Shown here one piece after another: positions 26,943 to 34,960 of a stretch of DNA of 64,000 bases. A program made the position numbers and the translations under genes. Each line of letters opens with the position of its first letter. Positions within the stretch are counted from its first letter, which is position 1. Under the pieces are notes generated by a model. The model did no database searches. It was not told the DNA's origin and saw nothing but the letters and a program-made list of their open reading frames with translations. The DNA is taken from positions 930,001 to 994,000 of the forward strand of contig NZ_JAJHPV010000013.1 of assembly GCF_020831365.1 (NCBI RefSeq), read 5' to 3'. Source of the DNA: Massilia agrisoli (lineage in GTDB: Bacteria > Pseudomonadota > Gammaproteobacteria > Burkholderiales > Burkholderiaceae_D).

Positions 26943-28505
26943 CTACAGCAACCAGTCGACCGGCAGCAAGGACATGAACCAGACAGCGGCGCGCTGCCCG
27001 AAGCTCGTGCCCGGCTCGACCTCATGCCGCACAGTGGCGCTGCCGCGCCGCTCCTGCCAGTACAGCTGGCCGTCCGCGGACAGCCGTACCTCGTAAGCTT
27101 GCGCCGGAATGCGTTGTTCGAACGCCCTGGAAATACGGCCCGCCAAGGTCGGGCTGTCGATCACAAAACCCATCTCCGTGTTGAGCTTGGCCGAGCGCGG
27201 GTCAAAGTTGAAGGACCCGATGAACACCCGCGAACGGTCGACAGAGAAGGTCTTGCTGTGCAGGCTGGAGGCGGAACTGCCCGACATGCCGGTGTCGCTC
27301 CTGGCCGTGGAAACCGGCGACAAACGGCGCAGCTCGTACAGCGAGATGCCCGCTTCCAGCAGGGGCTTGCGGTGCTTGGCGTAACCCGAATGGACGGCCG
27401 CCACGTCGGTCGCCTCCAGTGCATTGGTCAGCACCCTGATTTTCACCCCTTTTTTGGCCAGCGCGACAAACGCCTCGACGCCTGCGCCGGTGGGCACGAA
27501 ATACGGCGACACCAGGTTCAGCTCCGTGGCCGGTTCGCCCATCATCTTCCTGATCTTGTCGAATATCAGGGTGCCCCGCCTGGCCAGGCCCAGTCCTTTG
27601 GCCGGGTCGTCGCTGACCATGCGCGTCACGGCCCATTCCATCGCAAGCGTACCGTTCAGCAGGTCATGGTGGAAGGCGGTACTGTGCACGGCACTGGCGT
27701 AGGACTGGGCGCGCGCACTGCTTGCGAGCTGCAATGCGGCAGCCGACAGCGTGGCCGCCGCAGCGTCGTCAGCGGCTGGCAGGATGCGGTCGGCGGGATA
27801 GGATGATTTGCTGTTCCAGTAGCGGTCGAAATCGTGGGCGACCTCGGTAACAACCGGCCCGACCGCCAACACGTCGAGGTCGGCAAACAGCACGTCGCCA
27901 TCTGCGCCAAAATATTCGTCGCCGACGTTGCGGCCGCCCACCACGGTGACCTGGCTGTCGGCGGTAAACGATTTGTTGTGCATGCGCCGGTTGAGCCGTG
28001 CAAAGTCGGTCAGGAAACCAAACACGCGCATGCCACGGATGACAAAGGGATTGAAGAGCCGGACTTCGATATTGGGATGGGCATCGATTGCCGCCAGCGC
28101 GCCATCCAGCCCGCTGGTATTGTTGTCATCGAGCAGCAGCCTGACCCGCACGCCGCGGTCGGCCGCCTGGCGCAGGGCGGTAAACAGCAATGAACCCGTC
28201 ATATCGTTGCGCCAGATGTAGTACTGGACATCGAGGGTGCGGTCGGCGGCTTGCGCCAGCATCGCCCGCGCGGCAAAGGCGTCGCGCGCATCGCCAAGGG
28301 GATACACGCCCGACATGCCGGTATGCGCCATGACCAAGGGCCGGATCGCCCGCCCAAGACGGGTGTCGCCGGTGTCCAGGTCTGCCGTCGAGTGGGTACG
28401 CTGATGGTGCGCCGGCAAGCCAACGCAGCCAGCCATCAGGCACAGCACCAGGCATAGCGCCCATGCACGCAGCGTATCCGGGCGAAGGCGGACGGTTTGG
28501 TTCAT
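26943..28505 (-). CDS. phospholipase D-family lipoprotein, cardiolipin synthase C-like
   Basis: A 520-residue exported protein with a lipoprotein signal (LMAGC, Cys27) and two HxKx4D phosphodiesterase motifs: H176-N-K178 with D183 (HNKSFTAD) and H416-S-K418 with D423 (HSKTFSVD). Both are followed by the usual GxRN/GSFNFDPRS blocks (GGRNVGDEYFG and IGSFNFDPRSA). The layout resembles ClsC/YmdC, which makes cardiolipin from phosphatidylethanolamine and phosphatidylglycerol, but here a lipoprotein signal places it in the periplasm. It converges with the FAH gene, eight bases apart. Confidence 0.88.
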   Translation of the reverse strand: MNQTVRLRPDTLRAWALCLVLCLMAGCVGLPAHHQRTHSTADLDTGDTRLGRAIRPLVMAHTGMSGVYPLGDARDAFAARAMLAQAADRTLDVQYYIWRNDMTGSLLFTALRQAADRGVRVRLLLDDNNTSGLDGALAAIDAHPNIEVRLFNPFVIRGMRVFGFLTDFARLNRRMHNKSFTADSQVTVVGGRNVGDEYFGADGDVLFADLDVLAVGPVVTEVAHDFDRYWNSKSSYPADRILPAADDAAAATLSAAALQLASSARAQSYASAVHSTAFHHDLLNGTLAMEWAVTRMVSDDPAKGLGLARRGTLIFDKIRKMMGEPATELNLVSPYFVPTGAGVEAFVALAKKGVKIRVLTNALEATDVAAVHSGYAKHRKPLLEAGISLYELRRLSPVSTARSDTGMSGSSASSLHSKTFSVDRSRVFIGSFNFDPRSAKLNTEMGFVIDSPTLAGRISRAFEQRIPAQAYEVRLSADGQLYWQERRGSATVRHEVEPGTSFGQRAAVWFMSLLPVDWLL

Positions 28506-28631
28506 AAGCGCGATCAGGTTGCGGGGAAAGGGCCGGTGTGGCTTGCCTGCTGATGTTACCTTAACGCGGCCCTGCGAGGTGGACTGCCCGATTGGCGCTA
28601 TAATGGGTCAAGCACCTCTTAACAGATCCCA
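28506..28631. promoter_or_regulatory. candidate promoter of the rnk leader
   Basis: A TATAAT hexamer occurs at 28599-28604 in otherwise GC-rich sequence. The -35 match is weak. If used, transcription would begin near 28611 and give a leader of about 550 nt before rnk. Confidence 0.5.
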
Positions 28632-28799
28632 ATGAAACAGCGTTTTGTTCAACAAGCCATTGCATGCTCTTTGATGAGCAGGGGCTTCGTGAACCCGGCT
28701 GTTCGGGATTTTCCGGCTGCATCCCACCGCGCTGCGCTGTTGATGGCGATGACGTCTTGCGGGCGCCAGACCAAGCAGGTATTCGCCTGCCTTCCTTAG
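28632..28799 (+). CDS. small ORF (55 aa) in the rnk leader
   Basis: An ATG-initiated frame beginning MKQRFVQQAIACSL and ending in TAG, located 21 nt downstream of the presumed transcription start. There is no strong ribosome binding site and no family is recognised. Its stop codon begins an 11-mer (TAGGCTCGGCG) that occurs again at the end of the next small ORF. It could be a regulatory leader peptide or not translated at all. Confidence 0.3.
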   Translation: MKQRFVQQAIACSLMSRGFVNPAVRDFPAASHRAALLMAMTSCGRQTKQVFACLP

Positions 28800-28848
28800 G
28801 CTCGGCGAGCCGGTTGAACTGAACACCAGTTCTCCACGACGCCGAGCC
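28799..28848 (+). ncRNA. nested stem-loop in the rnk leader
   Basis: A 9-bp perfect outer stem, GGCTCGGCG (28799-28807) with CGCCGAGCC (28840-28848), encloses a 6-bp inner stem GAACTG/CAGTTC with loop AACAC (28816-28832). The GGCTCGGCG arm is repeated at 29115-29123, so the CGCCGAGCC arm has two alternative partners in the same transcript. There is no T run, so it is not a plain terminator. A cis-regulatory structure is a reasonable guess. Confidence 0.45.
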
Positions 28849-28938
28849 ACCCAATCCCCAGCACTGCATGCCAGCTCGCGCCGGCTGCAGGTTCACAGCT
28901 CTCTTGCTTCGCCCCACGGGGCGTTGGGATTACTCACC

Positions 28939-29115
28939 ATGACAAACAATCGTAGCTCGCCCGCGCGGGATGCCGGCGCCTGGGCAAAACAATTTCTCGC
29001 CCGTTCCGGCAAACGGCGCCGCGCGAAGGACATCATCAACAGGGGGAAGCAGGCGCGTACACGGATCCGGATACTTATCGCGTGCAAACTTGCGATCCTC
29101 GCCTGGCTTGCCTAG
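28939..29115 (+). CDS. small basic ORF (58 aa) in the rnk leader
   Basis: A frame beginning MTNNRSSPARDAGAWAKQF, rich in Arg and Lys, with a hydrophobic C-terminus (ILIACKLAILAWLA). It ends at the second copy of the 11-mer TAGGCTCGGCG. No good ribosome binding site; a GC hairpin CGCCCCACGGGGCG lies 16 nt upstream. Coding is uncertain. Confidence 0.35.
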   Translation: MTNNRSSPARDAGAWAKQFLARSGKRRRAKDIINRGKQARTRIRILIACKLAILAWLA

Positions 29116-29162
29116 GCTCGGCGGGACAACAGCGCCTGCCCAATCTACATGTGGAGTTAAAA

Positions 29163-29564
29163 ATGAAACCTGAAATCTTTGTACTGGCGTCGGACGCCGA
29201 ACGCCTCGAACTGATCGCCGACCGGCTGCCTGCATCGGCCCTCGATTGTAAAAACGCGCTGCTCGGTGAACTGGCCCGCGCCGATATCGTGGAGCCCGAT
29301 GAACTGCCGGCCAGGGTGGTGACGATGAACTCGACGGTGCGCTTTGAAGTGATCGCGCCAAGGGAAGAGTTCTGCCTGACCCTCGTCTATCCGGCCGACC
29401 TGAACACGGCACCGAACCAGATCTCGGTCCTGACGCCGATCGGCACGGCCCTGCTGGGCATGGCAGAGGGCAGCGTGATCGAATGGCCGCGCCGTGACGG
29501 CCAGGCTGTGCAGGTGCGGGTGCTCGAAGTGCTGTCCCAGGCCAACGGGCAGGCCGGGGCCTGA
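29163..29564 (+). CDS. rnk: Rnk-like regulator (GreA/GreB C-terminal domain family)
   Basis: A 133-residue protein of the Rnk group, which binds RNA polymerase through a GreA-like FKBP fold. The N-terminal helical part is short (SDAERLELIADRL), then VTMNSTVRFEV ... EEFCLTLVYPADLN, and the conserved ISVLTPIGTALLGMAEGSVIEWPRRDG block, which is the Gre C-terminal signature. The ATG at 29163 has TGGAG nine bases upstream. Known relatives regulate nucleoside diphosphate kinase and other traits by competing with Gre factors. A long leader with small ORFs and a strong hairpin precedes it. Confidence 0.87.
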   Translation: MKPEIFVLASDAERLELIADRLPASALDCKNALLGELARADIVEPDELPARVVTMNSTVRFEVIAPREEFCLTLVYPADLNTAPNQISVLTPIGTALLGMAEGSVIEWPRRDGQAVQVRVLEVLSQANGQAGA

Positions 29565-29570
29565 GACCGC

Positions 29571-30317
29571 CTACTTTGGCAGCAGGTGCCGGAAAGTCGG
29601 CTCGATGTTCTTCGAGTGCAGGAAGCTGACGATGTCTTCCAGCGTTGCGTCCTTCAGCAGCAGGCCGCTGGTGCTCGCATCGCGCTGCGGCGCGGGCGCG
29701 CTGGCGGCAGGCGGCGCATCCAGCGCCGGCCCAAGCACCTCCAGCGCGTGGCGCAGCTGCTCGCCGCTGATGCTGTGCAGCCCCTCCAGGAATGCCACTT
29801 GTCCCGCGACCGGTGGCGCCATCTCCAGCCCCGGCTCGTCGGCAAACGAGGCGCCCATGCCCGGATGGATAAATGCCGCCCATTTGCCGCTGCTTCGGTT
29901 CAGGCACGGTGGCAGCTCGACCGGGGCGAGCACTGCGCCCGGGTCGATGGCCATGTCCGGCAAGTACGCATTGACCAGCAGTTCCACGAACTGTTGCGCC
30001 TGCGCCGCCGGCACCGGCCTGTCCAGGGACAGCCACAGGCCATAACCGTCCGCGCCCGAGATGCTCACCGCCGGCGCCGGCAAGCCGAGTTCAGTTTGCA
30101 AGGCATTCGCTAACGAACACAGCTGGCTCCAGTGCTGCGCCCCGTCACCGCCGCGCATTTTGCGGAAGGGGACCACGATGGCGCGGACCTGGCCACCGTC
30201 GTCCGCCAGCGTCACGGCAAGCGTGGTATTGCCGAGCACGTGCGCTGCCAGCGCTTCAGGCGACACTGCGCCGGCCGGCAGGTAAAGCCGGGTCAGTTCC
30301 GAGATCAATTTTTGCAT
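29571..30317 (-). CDS. conserved protein of unknown function
   Basis: A 248-residue soluble protein. The middle contains AVSISGADGYGLWLSLDRPV, PAAQAQQFVELLVNAYLPD and CLNRSSGKWAAFIHPGMGASFADEPGL. The SGADGYGLWLSL strand distantly recalls the SGGxGxHxWxxL strand of primase-polymerase folds, but the metal-binding DxD is not visible, so this is only a hint. The last 35 residues (LLKDATLEDIVSFLHSKNIE) look like a separate small helical segment after a proline/alanine linker. The ATG at 30317 fits AGGA-TGCCC-ATG. It follows the gene at 30326 by 8 nt on the same strand. Confidence 0.7.
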   Translation of the reverse strand: MQKLISELTRLYLPAGAVSPEALAAHVLGNTTLAVTLADDGGQVRAIVVPFRKMRGGDGAQHWSQLCSLANALQTELGLPAPAVSISGADGYGLWLSLDRPVPAAQAQQFVELLVNAYLPDMAIDPGAVLAPVELPPCLNRSSGKWAAFIHPGMGASFADEPGLEMAPPVAGQVAFLEGLHSISGEQLRHALEVLGPALDAPPAASAPAPQRDASTSGLLLKDATLEDIVSFLHSKNIEPTFRHLLPK

Positions 30318-30325
30318 GGGCATCC

Positions 30326-30724
30326 TTAGTCCGAGTGGGCGATGCGCAGGCCGCCTTTTTTGTCCGGCAGCCAGGCCTCGGCCAGGTCTGAACTGACGTC
30401 GAAGAAGCCCAGCCCGTGCTTGCCGGCGAGGCTGAACACCGCTTCGTGCGCGCGGTCGATCTTGTCCCAGTCCAGGAACGACATGTAGATCAGCGAACTG
30501 CCGATCGTGTATTCGGTGCCGGTGTCTTCCCCGGCATCTTCTTGCGCAGGCGGAAACTCAGCCGACAGCTCCGCATAGAAGGCTTGCAGTGCCGGGGTCG
30601 CGAGGGCGGGGTTGTCCCAGGGCTGGCCTTCATCCCACTCTGTCTGCTGGTCGTACCAGTCGAGGAAGGCGGCGCGCTTGGGCGGCGCGGCCTCGGGCGC
30701 AAATACCATCAGGTCGTAACTCAT
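30326..30724 (-). CDS. conserved acidic protein of unknown function
   Basis: A 132-residue acidic, soluble protein starting MSYDLMVFAPEAAPPKRAAFLDWY, a pattern I recognise from a widespread uncharacterised family sometimes seen near immunity-like genes. The GSSLIYMSFLDWDKIDRAHEAVFSLAGKHGLGFFDVSSD region is the best-conserved-looking part. GGAGCCCC precedes the ATG. It is probably the first gene of an operon with the 248-residue protein. No signal peptide or membrane segment. Confidence 0.75.
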   Translation of the reverse strand: MSYDLMVFAPEAAPPKRAAFLDWYDQQTEWDEGQPWDNPALATPALQAFYAELSAEFPPAQEDAGEDTGTEYTIGSSLIYMSFLDWDKIDRAHEAVFSLAGKHGLGFFDVSSDLAEAWLPDKKGGLRIAHSD

Positions 30725-30851
30725 TGGGGCTCCAGGTTCAGGCGCGGCATGGCAGCCGGCAAACCGGGATTATTCCACAGCGGAGGGGAAGGAGGGGTGT
30801 TGAAGGGATGAGGCAAGCGGACGGCCTGGACAGGCCGCCCGGCGACGGGAC

Positions 30852-31067
30852 TTACTTGGCCATTTTGGCGAGGGCGGCTGCGACTTCAGGGCCGACCGAG
30901 TCGCCCGAACCTGCCATGCGGTAAAGGCTCATCAGGCTCGGCACGCCTGCTGCATCGGTGCTGGCGGTTTCTGGCGCGGCGGCCGTCTTGAACCAGCGTG
31001 CGACGGAGCCAGCCAGCGACGACAAGACCGTGTTTTCCGAAACGAAGGGGAAGGTAATGGAAGTCAT
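30852..31067 (-). CDS. small hypothetical protein (71 aa)
   Basis: A short frame starting MTSITFPFVSENTVLSSLAGSVARWF and ending PEVAAALAKMAK, with codon usage like neighbouring genes. No family, signal peptide or membrane segment is clear; the C-terminus is helical. The ribosome binding site is weak. It stands alone between two oppositely oriented genes, so coding status is moderate. Confidence 0.5.
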   Translation of the reverse strand: MTSITFPFVSENTVLSSLAGSVARWFKTAAAPETASTDAAGVPSLMSLYRMAGSGDSVGPEVAAALAKMAK

Positions 31068-31255
31068 TTAGCGCTTTCGTGAACTAGTGGAATGAGTCCA
31101 GTATCGGCCTCCGTCAGAAATAAATCCAATTCGATGTTTCGATACCATCCATTCGCAAAACATATATGAGGGGCGGAAGCGCAATGCCACGCCGCGGCTT
31201 CGCATATACTTGGTTGAATTCAACCCGGCGCCATGGCGCCCGCAAGGAGCTTGTC

Positions 31256-32533
31256 ATGCCGCCCAAAGCGCTGTTGCAGAAAATGTTTGCCGCTGCCGTC
31301 GATGCCGCCCAGCCGCGCCACTGCCTGCCACAGCACTTGCCGCCGCCACCCGCCGGCCGCACCCTGGTCATTGGCGCCGGCAAGGCATCGGCGGAGATGG
31401 CCCGTGTGGTCGAGCAGCACTGGCCGGCGCCGTTGAGCGGCCTGGTAGTGACGCGCTACGGCTACAAGGTGCCGTGCGAACGCATCGAGATTGTCGAGGC
31501 GGCGCATCCGGTTCCCGACCAGGCCGGGCTCGAGGCGGCGCGGCGCATCCTCGCGCTGGTGCAGGGCCTGGGCGAAGACGACCTGGTGATTTGCCTGATC
31601 TCCGGCGGCGGCTCGTCCTTGCTGGCGCTGCCGGGCGAAGGGCTGGCCCTGGCCGACAAGCAGGCGCTCAACCGCGACCTGCTCAGAAGCGGCGCCACCA
31701 TCAGCGAAATGAATTGCGTGCGCCGCCACCTGTCGGCGATCAAGGGCGGCCGCCTCGCGGCGGCATGCCATCCGGCCCGGCTGGTCACGCTGGCCATCTC
31801 CGACGTGCCCGGCGACGACCCGATCAATATCGCCAGCGGACCGACCAGCGCCGACCCGACCACCTGCGCCGATGCGCTGGCGATCCTGCAGCGCTATGCC
31901 ATCGACGTGCCGCCGCAGGCGCGCGCGCTGCTCGAGAGCGGCCGCGGCGAAACCGTCAAGCCGGGCGACCCGCGCCTGGCCAGCAGCGAAACACGGATGA
32001 TCGCCACGCCCCAGATGGCGCTGGAAGCGGCCGCCGCCGTGGCGCGCGCCGCCGGGGTTCCTGCGCACATCCTTGGCGACAGCATCGAAGGCGAAGCACG
32101 CGACGTCGGCACCGTCATGGCCGGCATCGCCCGCCAGGTCGCGCGCTTTGGCCAGCCGTTCAGCGCTCCCTGTATCTTGCTGTCCGGGGGCGAGACCACG
32201 GTGACGATACGCGGCGATGGCCGCGGCGGGCGCAATGTCGAGTTTCTGCTTGCGCTGGGGGTTGCGCTCGACGGCCACGCCGGCATTCACGCGATCGCCT
32301 GCGACACCGACGGGGTCGACGGGCAGGAAGAGATTGCCGGTGCATGCCTGGCGCCCGACACCCTCGAACGGGCCTGGGCGCTCCAGGTCAATCCGCGCGA
32401 GCGCCTGGCCAACAACGACGGACACGGCTTCTTCCAGGCCCTCGGCGATTCGGTGGTGTCTGGCCCAACGCTGACCAACGTGAACGATTTCCGCGCCGTG
32501 TACATCAGCGCCGCGGCCGTCCCGCCGCCCTAA
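31256..32533 (+). CDS. glycerate 2-kinase (MOFRL family, TtuD/GckA-like)
   Basis: A 425-residue cytosolic kinase that phosphorylates D-glycerate at position 2. The family blocks are all present: VIGAGKASAEMA, CLISGGGSSLLALP, LLRSGATISEMNCVRRHLSAIKGGRLA, ISDVPGDDPINIASGPTSAD and, in the C-terminal MOFRL domain, LLSGGETTVTIRGDGRGGRNVEFLLAL and CDTDGVDG. The ATG at 31256 has AAGGAGCTTGTC; the open frame extends 30 codons upstream without family similarity. It stands alone, without tartrate or glyoxylate genes. Its stop overlaps the convergent EAL gene by 4 nt. Confidence 0.93.
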   Translation: MPPKALLQKMFAAAVDAAQPRHCLPQHLPPPPAGRTLVIGAGKASAEMARVVEQHWPAPLSGLVVTRYGYKVPCERIEIVEAAHPVPDQAGLEAARRILALVQGLGEDDLVICLISGGGSSLLALPGEGLALADKQALNRDLLRSGATISEMNCVRRHLSAIKGGRLAAACHPARLVTLAISDVPGDDPINIASGPTSADPTTCADALAILQRYAIDVPPQARALLESGRGETVKPGDPRLASSETRMIATPQMALEAAAAVARAAGVPAHILGDSIEGEARDVGTVMAGIARQVARFGQPFSAPCILLSGGETTVTIRGDGRGGRNVEFLLALGVALDGHAGIHAIACDTDGVDGQEEIAGACLAPDTLERAWALQVNPRERLANNDGHGFFQALGDSVVSGPTLTNVNDFRAVYISAAAVPPP

Positions 32534-34644
32534 TGCGCGCTGCGCGCAAAGCGCGAGAAGTGTTCTTCGGTGATCGCCTGCTCATACAGGTAGCCCTGGT
32601 AGGCGAAGCAGCCGGCATCGGACAGGAACTGGCGCTGCCCGAGCGTCTCGACGCCTTCAGCAATCACCTGCAGTCCCAGGCTGCCGCTCAAGGCGATGAT
32701 CGAGCGCACGATGGCGGCGTCGTTGCGGTCGGTCAGCACGCCGCGCATGAAGGAGTGGTCGATCTTGAGCTGGTCGATCGGCAGGTTGCGCAGGCAGACC
32801 AGTGACGAGTAGCCGGTGCCGAAGTCGTCGAGCGAAAAACTGATGCCCAGTTTGCGCAAGGCCTTCATCTGCTGCGCCGTGTGGGCAAAGTCGGTCACCA
32901 CCAGGCTCTCGGTCAGCTCGAACTTGAGGCCGCGCGGGTCGGCCCCGGTCTGGCGCAGGATCGCCTCGGTCATCGCCACCAGGTCGGGTTCGACGAACTG
33001 GCGCGCGCTGACATTGACCGACAAGGTCAGGTGCGCCGTGTCGGGCTGGCGCTGCCAGATGGCCAGCTGGCGGCACGCCGTTTTCAGCACCCACATGCCG
33101 ATCTCGACGATGAGGTCGGTCTCTTCCGCCGTGTGGATGAAGTCCTTTGGCAGGCGCAGTTCGCCGTTTGGCAGGCACCAGCGCAGCAGCGCTTCGGCCC
33201 CGGTGACGTGGTTGTTGTCGTCCATCTGGGGCTGGTAGTACAGGAGAAACTCATTGTTGCGCAGCGCCCGTTGCAGGCCGTTCTCCAGCTCGGCCCTGGC
33301 AAACAGGGCGGCCTGCATCTTGGGATCGTAGAAGCGGAAGGTGTTGCGGCCGCTGGCCTTGGCCTGGTACATCGCGCTGTCGGCCTGCTTGAGCGCCGAT
33401 TCCACGGTATCGCTGCCCCCCGAGAGCAGCACCATCCCGATGCTGGCCGACACCGAGTAGCTGAAGTCCGCCAGCTTGAACGGCGCCGCCATCGCCGCCA
33501 CGATCTTGTTCGCCACCGCTTCGGCCTGCATCGCCGCGGCCTCGCGCGTGTCGTCTTGCGGGGCGATCAGGATGACGAACTCGTCGCCGCCGAGGCGCGC
33601 CACCATGTCCGCTTCGCGCACGCTCTGTTCCAGCCGGCGCGCGGCGGCCTGCAGCAGCATGTCGCCGGCCGCGTGGCCATGGGTGTCGTTGAGGGTCTTG
33701 AAATGATCGAGGTCGCAGAACATCAGCGCGCCGAACTTGCCCGAGCGGGCGCTGCCGATCAGCGCGCGGCGCAGGTGGTCGAGCAGGTTGGCCCGGTTGG
33801 GCAACTCGGTGAGCGCATCGTAAAACGCCAGCCGGAATATCTTGTCCTCGTGCTGCTTGCGCTCGCTGATATCGGTACTGATCGACATGATCTTGCGGGT
33901 GGCGCCGTTGCCATTGCCGTTGCCGGGCTCGACCAGGGTCCAGCGGCTGTCGGTATGGGCCAGCGTGCCGTCGCGCCGCCGCTGGCACTGCTCGCCGCGC
34001 CAGTCGCCTTCGGCCATGGTGGTGTCATACGCCGACTGGAACGCGGCCTGGTCCTCGTAAAGCAGGTCGCACAGGCGCTGGCCTTCGGCCTCGCCGGCGC
34101 TCCAGCCGTACAGCCGTTCGGCCCCGCGGTTCCAGTAGCTGATGCGCGCATCGGCGCCGATGACCACGATCGCGTCGCGCGCCTTGTCGAGCAGCGAGGC
34201 CTGTTCCATCACCTTCAGGTCGGCCCGGCGCACCCGTGTGAAGTCGCCGATGAAGCCCTGGATCGTCACCGTCCCGTCCTCGGCGACGAGGGCGGCGCCC
34301 TGTTCCCACACCCACTTGCAAGCGCCGTCCGCGCACCGGATGCGATACGTCAGCTGGAATGGCTGGCCTTGCTTTAAAGCTTCTTCGACCACCCGCGACG
34401 CCATCTCCCTGTCGTCCGGATGGATGAGGCTGCCGAAAGTCATGGCGGCGCCGGCGCTGAAGGCGGCCGGGGGATAGCCGGTCAGTTTTTCGACGCCCGG
34501 ACTGATGTATTGCATCCGCCACGGGTAGCTGCGCTCGCAGCGGTACACCACGCCGGGGAGATGGTTGAGCAAATGCTCGAGCGACAGCGCGGCCGCATCG
34601 GCTGGAGGAACATCGGATGAAACGGCAGGGCTGTCCTGGTTCAT
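32530..34644 (-). CDS. PAS-PAS-GGDEF-EAL c-di-GMP enzyme
   Basis: A 704-residue cytosolic protein. Two PAS domains (about residues 20-145 and 150-275, the latter ending ISTDISERKQ), GGDEF (about 280-440) and EAL (about 455-700). The cyclase site is intact (GGDEF at 352-356) with an I-site RxxD (READ) five residues before it, and the phosphodiesterase site is intact too (E484 in EALLRW, DDFGTGYSSL, IAEGVET). Both activities are therefore possible; which dominates cannot be told. No membrane segment, so signals are cytosolic. It stands alone on the minus strand. Confidence 0.93.
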   Translation of the reverse strand: MNQDSPAVSSDVPPADAAALSLEHLLNHLPGVVYRCERSYPWRMQYISPGVEKLTGYPPAAFSAGAAMTFGSLIHPDDREMASRVVEEALKQGQPFQLTYRIRCADGACKWVWEQGAALVAEDGTVTIQGFIGDFTRVRRADLKVMEQASLLDKARDAIVVIGADARISYWNRGAERLYGWSAGEAEGQRLCDLLYEDQAAFQSAYDTTMAEGDWRGEQCQRRRDGTLAHTDSRWTLVEPGNGNGNGATRKIMSISTDISERKQHEDKIFRLAFYDALTELPNRANLLDHLRRALIGSARSGKFGALMFCDLDHFKTLNDTHGHAAGDMLLQAAARRLEQSVREADMVARLGGDEFVILIAPQDDTREAAAMQAEAVANKIVAAMAAPFKLADFSYSVSASIGMVLLSGGSDTVESALKQADSAMYQAKASGRNTFRFYDPKMQAALFARAELENGLQRALRNNEFLLYYQPQMDDNNHVTGAEALLRWCLPNGELRLPKDFIHTAEETDLIVEIGMWVLKTACRQLAIWQRQPDTAHLTLSVNVSARQFVEPDLVAMTEAILRQTGADPRGLKFELTESLVVTDFAHTAQQMKALRKLGISFSLDDFGTGYSSLVCLRNLPIDQLKIDHSFMRGVLTDRNDAAIVRSIIALSGSLGLQVIAEGVETLGQRQFLSDAGCFAYQGYLYEQAITEEHFSRFARSAH

Positions 34645-34960
34645 GGTTCCATACGCTCGGAAGCTGGAGTCGAGCGTATTAAAGTAGCACAGAAGATAAT
34701 TGTTTTGTCATCCTGAGATGAAAAAAGCAAGGCCTCTGCGCAACAATGCGGCACGCATATGTTGTTCTATGACAACGACATTCGCAGCGCAGGCAATGTT
34801 TGATGTTGCGCCGACATCGAGTTCTTGCTTCCTTGAAAGTTGCGTAGTTACACTAGCGTGCGGCCCCAACCACGCCGCCACCTGCACGCCGAGCCCGCCA
34901 ATCCCGTCTCGAATACCTGTCCGACCGGACACCACACCATCCAACTTTTGGGGGCTCATT
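34645..34960. promoter_or_regulatory. divergent intergenic region with a weak promoter for the Calx-beta gene
   Basis: About 316 bases, clearly AT-richer than the flanking genes. A TTGCTT (34825-34830) and TACACT (34849-34854) pair with an 18-base spacer could start the plus-strand gene about 100 bases upstream of its start codon. Nothing else was recognised. Confidence 0.4.

Noticed and set aside
28910-28923. GC palindrome CGCCCCACGGGGCG as a terminator.
   Set aside because: No T run follows, so it is noted only as a possible hairpin in the rnk leader.
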